From contig CAVROM010000010.1 of the NCBI GenBank assembly GCA_963722815.1, positions 1 to 64,000 of the forward strand: DNA of 64,000 bases, written 5' to 3'. Both the position numbers and the translations under genes were made by a program. This document shows positions 16,605-24,922 of the stretch, one piece after another. The number at the start of each line of letters is the position of its first letter. Within the stretch, counting starts at the first letter, position 1. This DNA comes from DASQFQ01 sp963722815 (GTDB lineage: Bacteria; Actinomycetota; Thermoleophilia; Solirubrobacterales; Solirubrobacteraceae). Below the pieces are notes generated by a model. It was given only the letters and a program-made list of their open reading frames with translations, was not told where the DNA came from and made no database searches.

Positions 16605-16609
16605 GTGGC

Positions 16610-16615
16610 TACCGT
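16610..16615 (+). promoter_or_regulatory. Leaderless -10 element of obgE (TACCGT)
   Basis: TACCGT lies 9 nt before GTG 16625, inside the 20-nt space shared with the divergent SDR gene. Confidence 0.45.
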
Positions 16616-16624
16616 TACCCGGCC

Positions 16625-17914
16625 GTGCTCCATGACCGCGCCAAGATCGAGGTTCGCGCCGGCCGTGGCGGCGACGGCGTCGTGTCGTTCCGCCGCGAGG
16701 CGCACGTGCCCAAGGGCGGCCCGGACGGCGGCGACGGCGGTCGCGGCGGTGACGTGCTCGTGCGCGTCGACGACTCGTTGCGCGATCTGCAGGCGTTCCG
16801 GCGCCGCGCCCACTTCCGCGCGGAGCGCGGGGGGCACGGCGAAGGCGCGCAGCGCCACGGGGCCGACGGCGAGCCGCTGATCATCGGCGTGCCGCCGGGC
16901 ACGCAGGTCGAGCGCTGGGACGGCACCCGCTACGACCTCGTCGCGCCCGGGCAGGAGATCACGCTGGCGCGCGGCGGCTCCGGCGGGCGCGGGAACCGGC
17001 AGTTCACGAGCGCCACGCGGCAGGCGCCGCGGATGGCCGAGAAGGGACTCGACGGGGAGGAGGGCCTCGTCGAGCTGCACCTCAAGCTGCTCGCCGACGT
17101 CGGGCTGGTGGGTCTGCCGAACGCCGGCAAGTCGTCGCTGATCTCGCGGCTGACGCGCGCGCAGCCGAAGATCGCCGGCTACCCGTTCACGACGCTGGAG
17201 CCGAACCTCGGCACGCTCGAGGCGGCCGACCGCCAGCTCGTGATCGCCGACATCCCCGGGCTGATCGAGGGCGCGAGCGCCGGCGCCGGCCTGGGCCACG
17301 ACTTCCTCGCCCACGTCGAGCGCACCCGGCTGCTGGTCCACGTGCTCGACCTTGCGCCGCTCGACGGCTCCGACCCCGAGGAGAACCACGCGGTGATCGA
17401 GCGCGAGCTGGCCGAGCACGACGCCCGCCTTGCGGCGCTCCCGCGGGTCCTGGCGCTCTCCAAGGCCGACCTCGTGACGCCGGAGGAGGCCGAGGCCGCC
17501 GCCGACGCATGGCGCGGGCGGCTGGAGGACGTGCCGGTGCTCATCACCTCGTCCGCCACCCGCGAGGGCCTCGACGAGCTCGCGATCGAGCTGCTCCGGC
17601 GCGTGCCGGTCGCCGAGCCGGTGCCGCTCGACGCCGCCGACGAGCTGGCCGAGTACCGCGTCTACCGCCCGGCGGCGGCGCGCGAGTTCGAGGTCGAGCG
17701 CCTCGGGCCCGGCGAGTTCCGCGTCACCGGCGAGGTCGTCGACCGCCTGATCGCCCGTCACGACCTCGAGAACGAGGAGGCGCTGGCGCACGTCGAGCGC
17801 CGCCTCCACCGGCTCGGCGTGATCACGGCGCTGGAGAGCGCGGGCTTCACCCCCGGCGACGACGTCGAGATCGCCGGCGTGGTGTTCGAGCTGGACCCCG
17901 GCGCGCCGCTGTAG
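16625..17914 (+). CDS. obgE: ObgE/CgtA GTPase
   Basis: Essential GTPase associated with the 50S subunit and the stringent response. The 429-residue protein has the Gly-rich Obg fold (residues 1-158; VRAGRGGDGVVSFRREAHVPKG in part), the G domain (G1 GLPNAGKSS about 162-170, G2 GYPFTTLEP, G3 DIPGLIEGA, G4 SKAD) and a C-terminal OCT domain (about 330-425, YRVYRP). Start GTG 16625 follows a leaderless-type -10. It is normally next to rpmA; here four genes intervene. Its TAG lies in the palindrome TAGCGGCCGCTA. Confidence 0.97.
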   Translation: MLHDRAKIEVRAGRGGDGVVSFRREAHVPKGGPDGGDGGRGGDVLVRVDDSLRDLQAFRRRAHFRAERGGHGEGAQRHGADGEPLIIGVPPGTQVERWDGTRYDLVAPGQEITLARGGSGGRGNRQFTSATRQAPRMAEKGLDGEEGLVELHLKLLADVGLVGLPNAGKSSLISRLTRAQPKIAGYPFTTLEPNLGTLEAADRQLVIADIPGLIEGASAGAGLGHDFLAHVERTRLLVHVLDLAPLDGSDPEENHAVIERELAEHDARLAALPRVLALSKADLVTPEEAEAAADAWRGRLEDVPVLITSSATREGLDELAIELLRRVPVAEPVPLDAADELAEYRVYRPAAAREFEVERLGPGEFRVTGEVVDRLIARHDLENEEALAHVERRLHRLGVITALESAGFTPGDDVEIAGVVFELDPGAPL

Positions 17915-17921
17915 CGGCCGC

Positions 17922-17927
17922 TAGGCT
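17922..17927 (+). promoter_or_regulatory. Leaderless -10 element (TAGGCT)
   Basis: TAGGCT sits 8 nt before the CTG at 17936. Its first two bases are the end of the palindrome TAGCGGCCGCTA (17912-17923) that contains the obgE stop codon. Confidence 0.45.
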
Positions 17928-17935
17928 CCGCTCCC

Positions 17936-18946
17936 CTGCGGATCTGGATCGACATGACGGCGCCCGCGCACCCGGTCGTCTTCCGCCCGATCATCCGCCT
18001 CCTCCGCGAAGCGGGGCACGAGGTGGAGGTGACGGCGCGCGACTACGCGCAGAACATCGCGCTGCTGCGGCGGATGGGGATGGACCACACGGTGGTCGGC
18101 CCCGGCCACGGCGGCGCCTCGCGGCTCGGCAAGGTGCGCGCGCTCGCCGGCCGCACGCGCGCGATGCGGCACTTCGCCGCCGGCCGGCGCTTCGACCTCG
18201 CGGCCGCGCACGGCTCCAACGACCTCGCGCTCGCGGCCGCGTCGCTCCGGATCCCCGCGGTCAACACGTTCGACTACGAGTTCGCCGTCCAGCAGCACAA
18301 CATCGGCTGCCGGCTCGCGCGCCGCGTGATGACGCCGGACTCGATCCCGCCCCAGCGGCTCGAGCGCTATGGCGTCGGCCCGGACAAGCTGGTCCAGTAC
18401 GCGGGGCTGAAGGAGGAGTATTACCTGTCGGACTTCGTGCCCGACCCGGGCGAGTTCGACCGCCTCGGCGTCGATCGCGAGAAGGTGGTGGTGATCGTCC
18501 GCCCGCCGCCGGAGGTCTCGCTCTACCACCGCAAGTCCAACCAGCTGTTCCCGCGCGTGCTCGAGCGGCTCGGGCGCAACGAGGACGTCTCCGCGGTGGT
18601 GATCCCGCGCACGCTGGCCCAGCGCGAGCACCTGCTGTCGGCGGGGCTGCCGTCGGTGATCGTCCCGGCCGACGCGGTCGACGCCCAGAGCCTGATCGCG
18701 CTCGCCGACCTCGCGGTCTCGGCCGGCGGGACGATGAACCGCGAGGCGGTGGCGCTCGGGACGCCGGTCTACACCACGTTCGGCGGCCGTCTCGGCGGCG
18801 TCGACGAGCACCTGATCCGCGAGGGCCGGCTGCGGCCGCTGACCGACGAGCGCGCCATCGAGCTGGTGAAGCAGCGTGGCGAGCGGCACATCGCCCGGCG
18901 CGACCCGGCCGTCCTCACCGAGATGATCCTGGGCGCGGTGGCGTGA
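17936..18946 (+). CDS. DUF354 family, GT-B-like protein
   Basis: Start read as CTG 17936, giving (M)RIWIDMTAPAHPVVFRPII, the typical DUF354 N-terminus; starting at the first ATG (17954) would delete the first conserved strand. The product is 336 residues, with the glycine-rich donor-site-like segment DLAVSAGGTMNREAVALGTP near residue 265. DUF354 proteins resemble UDP-glycosyltransferases of GT-B fold (WecB/MurG-like) and occur in polysaccharide loci; activity is unproven. The stop overlaps the next GTG (GTGA). With the sugar transferase and AsnB it suggests cell-surface glycan synthesis. Confidence 0.8.
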   Translation: MRIWIDMTAPAHPVVFRPIIRLLREAGHEVEVTARDYAQNIALLRRMGMDHTVVGPGHGGASRLGKVRALAGRTRAMRHFAAGRRFDLAAAHGSNDLALAAASLRIPAVNTFDYEFAVQQHNIGCRLARRVMTPDSIPPQRLERYGVGPDKLVQYAGLKEEYYLSDFVPDPGEFDRLGVDREKVVVIVRPPPEVSLYHRKSNQLFPRVLERLGRNEDVSAVVIPRTLAQREHLLSAGLPSVIVPADAVDAQSLIALADLAVSAGGTMNREAVALGTPVYTTFGGRLGGVDEHLIREGRLRPLTDERAIELVKQRGERHIARRDPAVLTEMILGAVA

Positions 18947-19623
18947 CCGAGCTCGCGACGCCGCCTTCGCTCGAGCCGCTCGTCGAGCGCTATGCGCGGA
19001 TGTCGAAGACGTTCGAGCCGAAGGCGGTCGACGGCGCCCTGCGCGTGCTCGACGTGGTGCTCGCGGGCGCGCTGCTGCTGGTCTGCTCGCCGCTGCTGGT
19101 GCTGAGCGTGCTCGCGCTGCTGGGGTCCGGGACCCGCGGCGTCTTCTACCACGGCGCTCGCGTCGGCCGCGGCGGCGTCATCTTCACGATGCTCAAGTTC
19201 CGCACGCTCAAGCCGGAGGCGGAGGCGCGCATCGGGCGCTACTCCGGCATCGAGCTGACGCGCATGACGGCGGACGAGCAGACGCGCGTCGGACACATCC
19301 TGCGCGCCACCAAGCTGGACGAGCTGCCGCAGCTGTGGAACGTGCTGCGCGGCGAGATGAGCATCGTCGGCCCCCGCCCGATCCGGCCGCGCTTCTTCGA
19401 GGAGCTGGCGCGCGACATCCCCGGCTACTGGCAGCGGCTGGTCGTGCGCCCCGGCATCACCGGCTTCGCGCAGCTGCGGCTGACGCGGAACATGACCTGG
19501 GCCGAGAAGCTCGCCCACGACTTCGAGTACATCGCCGACCGCGGCGTGCGCCTGTACCTCGAGATCGTCGCCGAGACCGCCTGGCTGATGATCTCGGGCC
19601 GCGCACCCCGCGACATTCCGTAG
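18943..19623 (+). CDS. Initiating sugar (phosphoglycosyl) transferase
   Basis: Bacterial sugar-transferase family, moving a sugar phosphate from a nucleotide sugar to undecaprenyl phosphate to start a surface polysaccharide. The 226-residue protein has one N-terminal membrane hairpin (about residues 32-55) and the conserved catalytic blocks KFRTLK, KLDELPQLWNVLRGEMSIVG, PRPIRP and RPGITGFAQ. It has the short PglC-like form, without the extra membrane domain of WbaP. GTG 18943 overlaps the DUF354 stop. Confidence 0.9.
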   Translation: MTELATPPSLEPLVERYARMSKTFEPKAVDGALRVLDVVLAGALLLVCSPLLVLSVLALLGSGTRGVFYHGARVGRGGVIFTMLKFRTLKPEAEARIGRYSGIELTRMTADEQTRVGHILRATKLDELPQLWNVLRGEMSIVGPRPIRPRFFEELARDIPGYWQRLVVRPGITGFAQLRLTRNMTWAEKLAHDFEYIADRGVRLYLEIVAETAWLMISGRAPRDIP

Positions 19624-19625
19624 AA

Positions 19626-21473
19626 ATGTGCGGGATCTGCGGGATCGTCCGCGGTGACGGGCGTGCCGTCGATCCCGCGCTGCTGGGCGCCATGAGCGAC
19701 ACGCTGCGTCACCGCGGGCCCGACAGCGCGGGCGAGGTGGTGCTCGGCGAGGCGGGGCTGGCCGCGCGGCGGCTCGCGATCATCGACCTCGAGGGCGGCG
19801 ACCAGCCGATCGCCAACGAGGACGGGCGGATCGTCGTCGTCCAGAACGGCGAGATCTACAACCACGCCGAGCTGCGGGCGGAGCTCGAGGCGGCCGGCCA
19901 TCGCTTCCGCACGCCGCACTCCGACACCGAGGTGCTCGTCCACCTCTACGAGCAGCACGGGCCGCGCTTCGCCGAGCGGCTGCGGGGCATGTTCGCGGTC
20001 GCGGTGTGGGACTCGGAGCGCCGCCGGCTGGTGCTCGCGCGCGACCGCTTCGGCATCAAGCCGCTCTACTACCGCGACGGGACCGACTTCGCGTTCGCCT
20101 CCGAGCTGAAGGCGCTGCGGGCGCTGCCCGACCTGTCGCGCGAGGTCGACCTCGACGCGCTCGAGGCGTTCCTCGCTTTCAACGCGATCCACGGGCCACG
20201 GACGATCTACCGCGAGGTCCGCAAGCTGCCCCCCGGCCACGTGCTCGTGCGCGAGGAGGGAGCGGCGAGGATCGAGCGCTACGCCGACGAGCGGCCCGCG
20301 CTGGAGCACCGCGACGAGCCGTGGGAGGCGCTCGCCGACGAGCTGCGCGAGCGCCTGCGCGACTCCGTGCGCGCGCACCTCGTCTCCGACGTCCCGGTCG
20401 GCGTGCTGCTCTCCGGCGGCGTCGACTCCTCGGCGCTGGCCGCGCTGGCCGCGGAGCACGGCCGCGTATCGACGTTCTCCATCGGCTTCGCGGAGAAGTC
20501 GTTCTCCGAGGTCGAGCTCGCGCGCACGATCGCGCGGCGCTACGGGACCGACCACCACGAGCTGGTCGTCGAGCCCGACGCGGCCGAGCTGCTGCCCACG
20601 ATCGCGGCGGCGTTCGACGAGCCGTTCGCGGACTCTTCGGCGCTCCCCACCTACCTGGTCTCGCAGCTGGCGGCCCAGCACGTGAAGGTCGCGCTCTCCG
20701 GCGAGGGCGGGGACGAGCTGTTCGGCGGCTACGAGACCTACGTCGCCGACACGCTCGCGATGCGCACCGGCGGCGCCGCGCGGCTGCTCTCGCCGCTGGC
20801 CGAGGCGCTCCCGAGCGGCTCCGGGCGCGTCCCGCTCGACTACAAGCTCAAGCGCTTCACCCGCGCCGCCCACCTGCCGCCGCTCGAGCGCCACCATGGC
20901 TGGAAGGAGATCTTCTCGCCCGACGCGCGGGCCGAGCTGCTGCGCCCCGGCCGCCGGGGGACCGAGGATCCCCTGGACGTCTACCGCGCCCGCTGGGCCG
21001 AGACCGAGGGCGCCGACACGCTCGCGCGGCTGCAGGACGTCGACCGCGCGATCTACCTCGTCGACGACCTGCTGGTGAAGACCGACCGCATGAGCATGGC
21101 CCACTCGCTGGAGCTGCGCGTGCCGTTCCTCGACCCGGTCGTGGCCGAGCTCGCGCTCGCGCTGCCGCCGGCCGCGCGCGTGCGCGGGTTCGCGAAGAAG
21201 CGCCTGCTGCGCTCGGCGGTCGAGCCGCTGGTCGGCCGCGAGATCGCGCGGGGACGCAAGAAGGGCTTCTCGATCCCCGCCGCCGCCTGGCTGCGGGGCG
21301 AGCTCGAGCCGTTCGCCCGCGAGGTCCTCGGCGCCGACCGGCTGCGCCGCCAGGGCTACTTCGAGCCTGCGGCGGTCTCGCGGCTGATCGACGAGCACGT
21401 CGACCGCCGCGAGGACCACTCGCGCCAGCTGTGGGGCCTGCTGAGCTTCTCGCTCTGGCTCGACGCCGCCTAA
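19626..21473 (+). CDS. asnB: Glutamine-hydrolysing asparagine synthase family
   Basis: 615 residues. N-terminal Ntn amidotransferase domain with the catalytic cysteine directly after Met (MCGICGIV), RLAIIDLEGGDQPI, and ELYN-type NGEIYNHAEL. C-terminal ATP-PPase domain with LLSGGVDSS (about residues 261-269) and ALSGEGGDELFGGY. This is the full-length AsnB type. It follows a sugar transferase by 2 nt, and AsnB homologues in such places often amidate surface sugars or peptides, so free asparagine synthesis is likely but not certain. Its TAA forms the first half of the proB -10 hexamer. Confidence 0.93.
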   Translation: MCGICGIVRGDGRAVDPALLGAMSDTLRHRGPDSAGEVVLGEAGLAARRLAIIDLEGGDQPIANEDGRIVVVQNGEIYNHAELRAELEAAGHRFRTPHSDTEVLVHLYEQHGPRFAERLRGMFAVAVWDSERRRLVLARDRFGIKPLYYRDGTDFAFASELKALRALPDLSREVDLDALEAFLAFNAIHGPRTIYREVRKLPPGHVLVREEGAARIERYADERPALEHRDEPWEALADELRERLRDSVRAHLVSDVPVGVLLSGGVDSSALAALAAEHGRVSTFSIGFAEKSFSEVELARTIARRYGTDHHELVVEPDAAELLPTIAAAFDEPFADSSALPTYLVSQLAAQHVKVALSGEGGDELFGGYETYVADTLAMRTGGAARLLSPLAEALPSGSGRVPLDYKLKRFTRAAHLPPLERHHGWKEIFSPDARAELLRPGRRGTEDPLDVYRARWAETEGADTLARLQDVDRAIYLVDDLLVKTDRMSMAHSLELRVPFLDPVVAELALALPPAARVRGFAKKRLLRSAVEPLVGREIARGRKKGFSIPAAAWLRGELEPFAREVLGADRLRRQGYFEPAAVSRLIDEHVDRREDHSRQLWGLLSFSLWLDAA

Positions 21474-21476
21474 CCT
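21471..21476 (+). promoter_or_regulatory. Leaderless -10 of proB fused to asnB stop (TAACCT)
   Basis: TAACCT starts with the asnB stop TAA and ends 9 nt before ATG 21486. No SD is present. Confidence 0.5.
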
Positions 21477-21485
21477 GGGGCCCGC

Positions 21486-22580
21486 ATGCCCACCCTCGTC
21501 GTCAAGCTCGGATCCTCCGTCGTCGCCGAGGCGAACGGCGACCTGCGCCCCGGCGTGCTCGACCGCGTGTGCGACGAGGTCGCCGCGCTGCACGGCGAGG
21601 GGGTCGACGTGGTGATCGTCACCTCCGGCGCGATCGCGCGCGGGATGCGGCTGCTCGAGCTGCCGATCCGGCCGCGGGCGATCGAGGACCTGCAGGCGGC
21701 CAGCGCGGTCGGCCAGGGCAAGCTCTACCGCGTGTACGACGAGCTGCTGCGCGACCACGGGCTGACCTCCGCCCAGGTGCTGCTCACGTTCTTCGACATG
21801 AGCGCGCGCACGCACTACGTCAACGCCCGGCGCACCCTGCGCAAGCTGCTCGACTGGCGGATCGTGCCGGTGATCAACGAGAACGACACGACGACCACCG
21901 ACCAGGTCTCGTTCGGCGACAACGACTTCCTCGCCGCGCAGGTGGCGGTGCTGCTCGGCGCTCAGCTGCTCGTGCTGCTGACCGACACCGGCGGGCTCTA
22001 CACCGCCGACCCGCGAATCGACCCCAACGCGACGCTGGTCGACCTCGTCGAGGACCCTGAGGCGCTCGGCGTGCTGGAGATCGGGCACGAGACGTCGCCG
22101 CTGGGCTCCGGCGGCATGCGCTCGAAGGTGGTGGCGGCCGACATGGCCACCTCGGCGGGGATCCCGGCGGTGATCGCGTCGGGGCTCGAGGCGGGCGTGC
22201 TCGGGCGGGCCTGGGCGGGCGAGGCCACCGGCACGCGCTTCGCGCCGCGGCCGAGCCGGCAGTCGAGCTTCAAGCTGTGGCTGAAGTACGCGAAGCCCGC
22301 CCAGGGGACGCTGTGCGTCGACGCGGGCGCGGCGCGGGCGCTGCGCGAGGGCGGGACGTCGCTGCTGCCGGTCGGGATCGTCGAGGTGCGGGGGTCGTTC
22401 GACGCCGGCGACGCGGTGGAGATCCGCGCGGTCGACGACGCCTCGGTGGGCAAGGGCATCTGCAACTACTCCGCGGCCGAGCTGCGGCGCGTGATGGGCC
22501 GCAAGTCCGCCCAGGTCCGCGAGGTGCTGCCGCGCGCGACCGAGGAAGCGGTCCACCGGGACTACTTCGTGCTCGCCTAG
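21486..22580 (+). CDS. proB: Glutamate 5-kinase
   Basis: First step of proline synthesis: phosphorylates glutamate with ATP. At 364 residues it has the amino-acid-kinase domain (VKLGSSVV, TSGAIARGMRLL, INENDTTTTDQVSFGDND) and a C-terminal PUA domain (about residues 270-360, ending in REVLPRATEEAVHRDYFVLA). The full-length PUA form is typically feedback-regulated by proline. Followed by proA with a 9-nt gap. Confidence 0.96.
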   Translation: MPTLVVKLGSSVVAEANGDLRPGVLDRVCDEVAALHGEGVDVVIVTSGAIARGMRLLELPIRPRAIEDLQAASAVGQGKLYRVYDELLRDHGLTSAQVLLTFFDMSARTHYVNARRTLRKLLDWRIVPVINENDTTTTDQVSFGDNDFLAAQVAVLLGAQLLVLLTDTGGLYTADPRIDPNATLVDLVEDPEALGVLEIGHETSPLGSGGMRSKVVAADMATSAGIPAVIASGLEAGVLGRAWAGEATGTRFAPRPSRQSSFKLWLKYAKPAQGTLCVDAGAARALREGGTSLLPVGIVEVRGSFDAGDAVEIRAVDDASVGKGICNYSAAELRRVMGRKSAQVREVLPRATEEAVHRDYFVLA

Positions 22581-22583
22581 ACT
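22578..22583 (+). promoter_or_regulatory. Leaderless -10 of proA fused to proB stop (TAGACT)
   Basis: TAGACT begins with the proB stop TAG and lies 6 nt before ATG 22590. There is no SD. Confidence 0.5.
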
Positions 22584-22589
22584 TTCCGC

Positions 22590-23825
22590 ATGGCCGTCGC
22601 CACGCCAAGCGTCACCGAGATCTGCCTCGCCGCGCAGGCGGCGTCGCGCTCGCTGGCGACCATGAGCAGCGCCGCGAAGGACGCCGCGCTGCTGCGGGTC
22701 GCAGACGCACTGGAGGCGCGCGCGGACGAGGTGCTGGAGGCCAACGCGCGCGACCTCGAGGCCGGCCGCGAGTCAGGGCTCTCGAGCGCGCTGATGGACC
22801 GGCTGGCGCTCGACCCGGGGCGGATCGCCTCGATCGCCGGCGCGGTGCGCGCGATCGCCGCCCTGCCCGACCCCGTCGGCGAGGTGATCGACGGCCACCG
22901 GCTGCCCAACGGGCTCGACGTCCGCAAGGTGCGGGTGCCGCTCGGCGTAATCGCGGTGATATACGAGGCGCGGCCGAACGTGACCGTCGACGCCGCCGCC
23001 CTGTGCCTCAAGTCCGGCAACGCGATCGTGCTGCGGGGCTCGTCGAGCGCGGCCCATTCCAACGCGGTGCTCGCCTCGATCGTCTCCGCCGAGTTCCCGG
23101 ACGGCGCGGTCTCGCTCGTCTCCGGCGGGCGCGAGCAGCTCGCCGAGCTGGCGGGCCAGGAGGGCGTGGTCGACCTGATCATCCCGCGCGGCGGCGAGGG
23201 GCTGAAGAAGGCGTTGTCGGAGGTCGCGCGCGTGCCGGTGATCTACGCGGCGTCGGGCAACTGCCACGTCTACGTGGACGCCTCCGCCGATCTCGACGCC
23301 GCGCTGCGGATCGTCGTCAACGCCAAGACGCAGCGGCCGGGCGTGTGCAACGCCGCGGAGACGCTGCTCGTGCACGCCGACGTGGCGGCGAGGTTCCTGC
23401 CCGCGGTGGAAGCGGCGCTCGGCGGCGTCGAGCTCCGCGCCGACGCCCGGGCCGGCTCGTTCCTGCACGACGCCACGCCAGCCACGGCCGAGGACTTCGC
23501 CGAAGAGTTCCTCGCGCTGATCCTGGCCGTCAAGGTTGTCGACTCCCACGAGGAGGCGATCGAGCACGTCAACCGCTACGGCTCCGGCCACTCCGAGGCG
23601 ATCGTCACCGGCAGCGCCCATGCGGCGCGGGCGTTCCAGCTCGGCGTCGACGCGGCCTGCGTGTACGTCAACGCCTCCACGCGCTTCACCGACGGCGGCG
23701 AGTTCGGGATGGGCGCCGAGATCGGCAACTCGACCCAGAAGCTGCACGCGCGCGGCCCGATCGGGCTGCGCGAGCTGTGCACGTTCAAATACCTGGTCGA
23801 GGGCGACGGCCAGACGCGAGCCTGA
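22590..23825 (+). CDS. proA: Glutamate-5-semialdehyde dehydrogenase
   Basis: NADPH-dependent reduction of glutamyl 5-phosphate, the second step of proline synthesis. 411 residues, ALDH superfamily. The catalytic cysteine is in RPGVCNAAET (Cys253). Other blocks are GVIAVIYEARPNVTVDAAALC, LKSGNAIVLRGSSSA and the C-terminal RGPIGLRELCTFKYLVEG. Adjacent proB and nadD keep the conserved actinobacterial order. Confidence 0.97.
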   Translation: MAVATPSVTEICLAAQAASRSLATMSSAAKDAALLRVADALEARADEVLEANARDLEAGRESGLSSALMDRLALDPGRIASIAGAVRAIAALPDPVGEVIDGHRLPNGLDVRKVRVPLGVIAVIYEARPNVTVDAAALCLKSGNAIVLRGSSSAAHSNAVLASIVSAEFPDGAVSLVSGGREQLAELAGQEGVVDLIIPRGGEGLKKALSEVARVPVIYAASGNCHVYVDASADLDAALRIVVNAKTQRPGVCNAAETLLVHADVAARFLPAVEAALGGVELRADARAGSFLHDATPATAEDFAEEFLALILAVKVVDSHEEAIEHVNRYGSGHSEAIVTGSAHAARAFQLGVDAACVYVNASTRFTDGGEFGMGAEIGNSTQKLHARGPIGLRELCTFKYLVEGDGQTRA

Positions 23826-24440
23826 GTGGCGCGCGTCGGCCTCCTCGGCGGGACGTTCAACCCGCCCCACGTCGGGCACCTGGTCTGCGCCGAGGAGGCG
23901 CGGACCGCGCTCGCGCTGGATCAGGTGCTGCTGCTGCCGGTCCACACGCCGCCGCACAAGGAGCTGCAGGCCGACCCGGGAGCGGCGGTGCGGCTCGAGC
24001 TGTGCCGGCTCGCGGTCGGCGATGCGCCGGGCATCGACGTGTTGGCGCACGAGATCGAGCGCGGTGGGCGGTCCTACACGGTCGATACGCTGAGAGCGCT
24101 CCATGACGCTCGACCCGAGGACGAACTGATCTTCATCGCCGGCGCCGACCAGGCGGCCGGGCTGCCTGGCTGGCGCGAGCCCGCCGCCGTGCTCGAGCTG
24201 GCCGAGCTCGCGGTCGCGGAGCGCGAGGCCATCAACCGCGACGACGTGCTCGACGAGCTCTACGGCCTGCCGGGCGTCCCCGAGCGCGTGCACTTCTTCT
24301 CCATGCCCCGCATCGACATCTCCTCCTCGCTCGTCCGGCGCCGCGTCGCCGAGGGCCTCCCGATCCGCTGGCTGGTGCCGGACGCGGTCGAGCGCGCGAT
24401 CGCCGAGCGCGGCCTGTACCGCACGGAGGTGACCGCATGA
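23826..24440 (+). CDS. nadD: Nicotinate-nucleotide adenylyltransferase
   Basis: Makes deamido-NAD from nicotinate mononucleotide and ATP. The 204-residue protein has the nucleotidyltransferase motif GGTFNPPHVGH (residues 8-18), the LLPVHTPPHKE loop and the C-terminal ISSSLVRRRVAEG motif. GTG 23826 immediately follows the proA TGA without a gap. The stop overlaps the rsfS ATG. Confidence 0.96.
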   Translation: MARVGLLGGTFNPPHVGHLVCAEEARTALALDQVLLLPVHTPPHKELQADPGAAVRLELCRLAVGDAPGIDVLAHEIERGGRSYTVDTLRALHDARPEDELIFIAGADQAAGLPGWREPAAVLELAELAVAEREAINRDDVLDELYGLPGVPERVHFFSMPRIDISSSLVRRRVAEGLPIRWLVPDAVERAIAERGLYRTEVTA

Positions 24441-24790
24441 CCGTCGAGGAGAGCCGCGAGCTCGCCGACCGCATCGCCGAGCTGGCCGCCGACAAGCTGG
24501 CCGTCGACGTGGTGGTCATCGACCTGCACGACGTGATCGGCTACACGGACTTCTTCGTCATCTGCTCCGGCAACACCGAGCGCCAGACCAAGGCGATCCA
24601 CGACGGCATCCACCAGGGGATGAAGGGCGACGGCCTGCTGCCGCGCCGCGTCGAGGGGCTGGGCGAGGCGCGCTGGATCCTGATGGACTACCTCGACGTG
24701 ATCGTCCACGTCTTCACGCCCGACGCCCGCGACTACTACCGGCTCGAGCAGCTCTGGGGCGAAGCGCCCCGCCACGCGGTCGGCGCTTAA
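24437..24790 (+). CDS. rsfS: Ribosomal silencing factor RsfS
   Basis: Binds L14 on the 50S subunit and blocks subunit joining when nutrients are scarce. 117 residues; family blocks are DYFVICSG-like (YTDFFVICSGNTERQ), GEARWILMDYLDVIVHVF and DARDYYRLEQLW. ATGA overlap with nadD. A strong hairpin begins 4 nt after the stop. Confidence 0.95.
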   Translation: MTVEESRELADRIAELAADKLAVDVVVIDLHDVIGYTDFFVICSGNTERQTKAIHDGIHQGMKGDGLLPRRVEGLGEARWILMDYLDVIVHVFTPDARDYYRLEQLWGEAPRHAVGA

Positions 24791-24794
24791 CCAC

Positions 24795-24820
24795 CGAAGC
24801 CGCCCTCCCGGGCGGCTTCG
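24795..24820. terminator. Hairpin terminator between rsfS and tRNA-Ala
   Basis: Perfect 11-bp stem (CGAAGCCGCCC with GGGCGGCTTCG) and a TCCC loop, placed between the convergent ends of rsfS and the tRNA gene. There is no T run on either side, so it is probably a bidirectional terminator of the U-tract-less actinobacterial kind. Confidence 0.7.
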
Positions 24821-24824
24821 ACAG

Positions 24825-24897
24825 TGGAGCTGAGGGGGCTCGAACCCCTGACCTTCTGGCTGCCAGCCAGACGCTCTCCCAGCTGAGCTACAGCCCC
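24825..24897 (-). tRNA. tRNA-Ala (anticodon GGC)
   Basis: 73-nt cloverleaf on the minus strand. The acceptor GGGGCTG pairs with CAGCTCC and contains the G3-U70 wobble, the alanine identity element. The D-arm GCTCAGCTGGGAGAGC, the anticodon arm TCTGG-CTGGCAG-CCAGA (anticodon GGC), a 5-nt variable loop and the T-arm AGGGG-TTCGAGC-CCCCT are all well formed. The 3' CCA is not encoded (CTG follows the discriminator A). Confidence 0.97.
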
Positions 24898-24922
24898 GTG
24901 GGAGAGCGCAGTTTATCGTGAC

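Noticed and set aside
19425..22556. Very long minus-strand open frame of 1043 codons across asnB and proB
   Set aside because: High GC makes antisense frames open. The composition (Arg, Ala, Asp, His only) and perfect opposite-strand family matches on + show it is a shadow.
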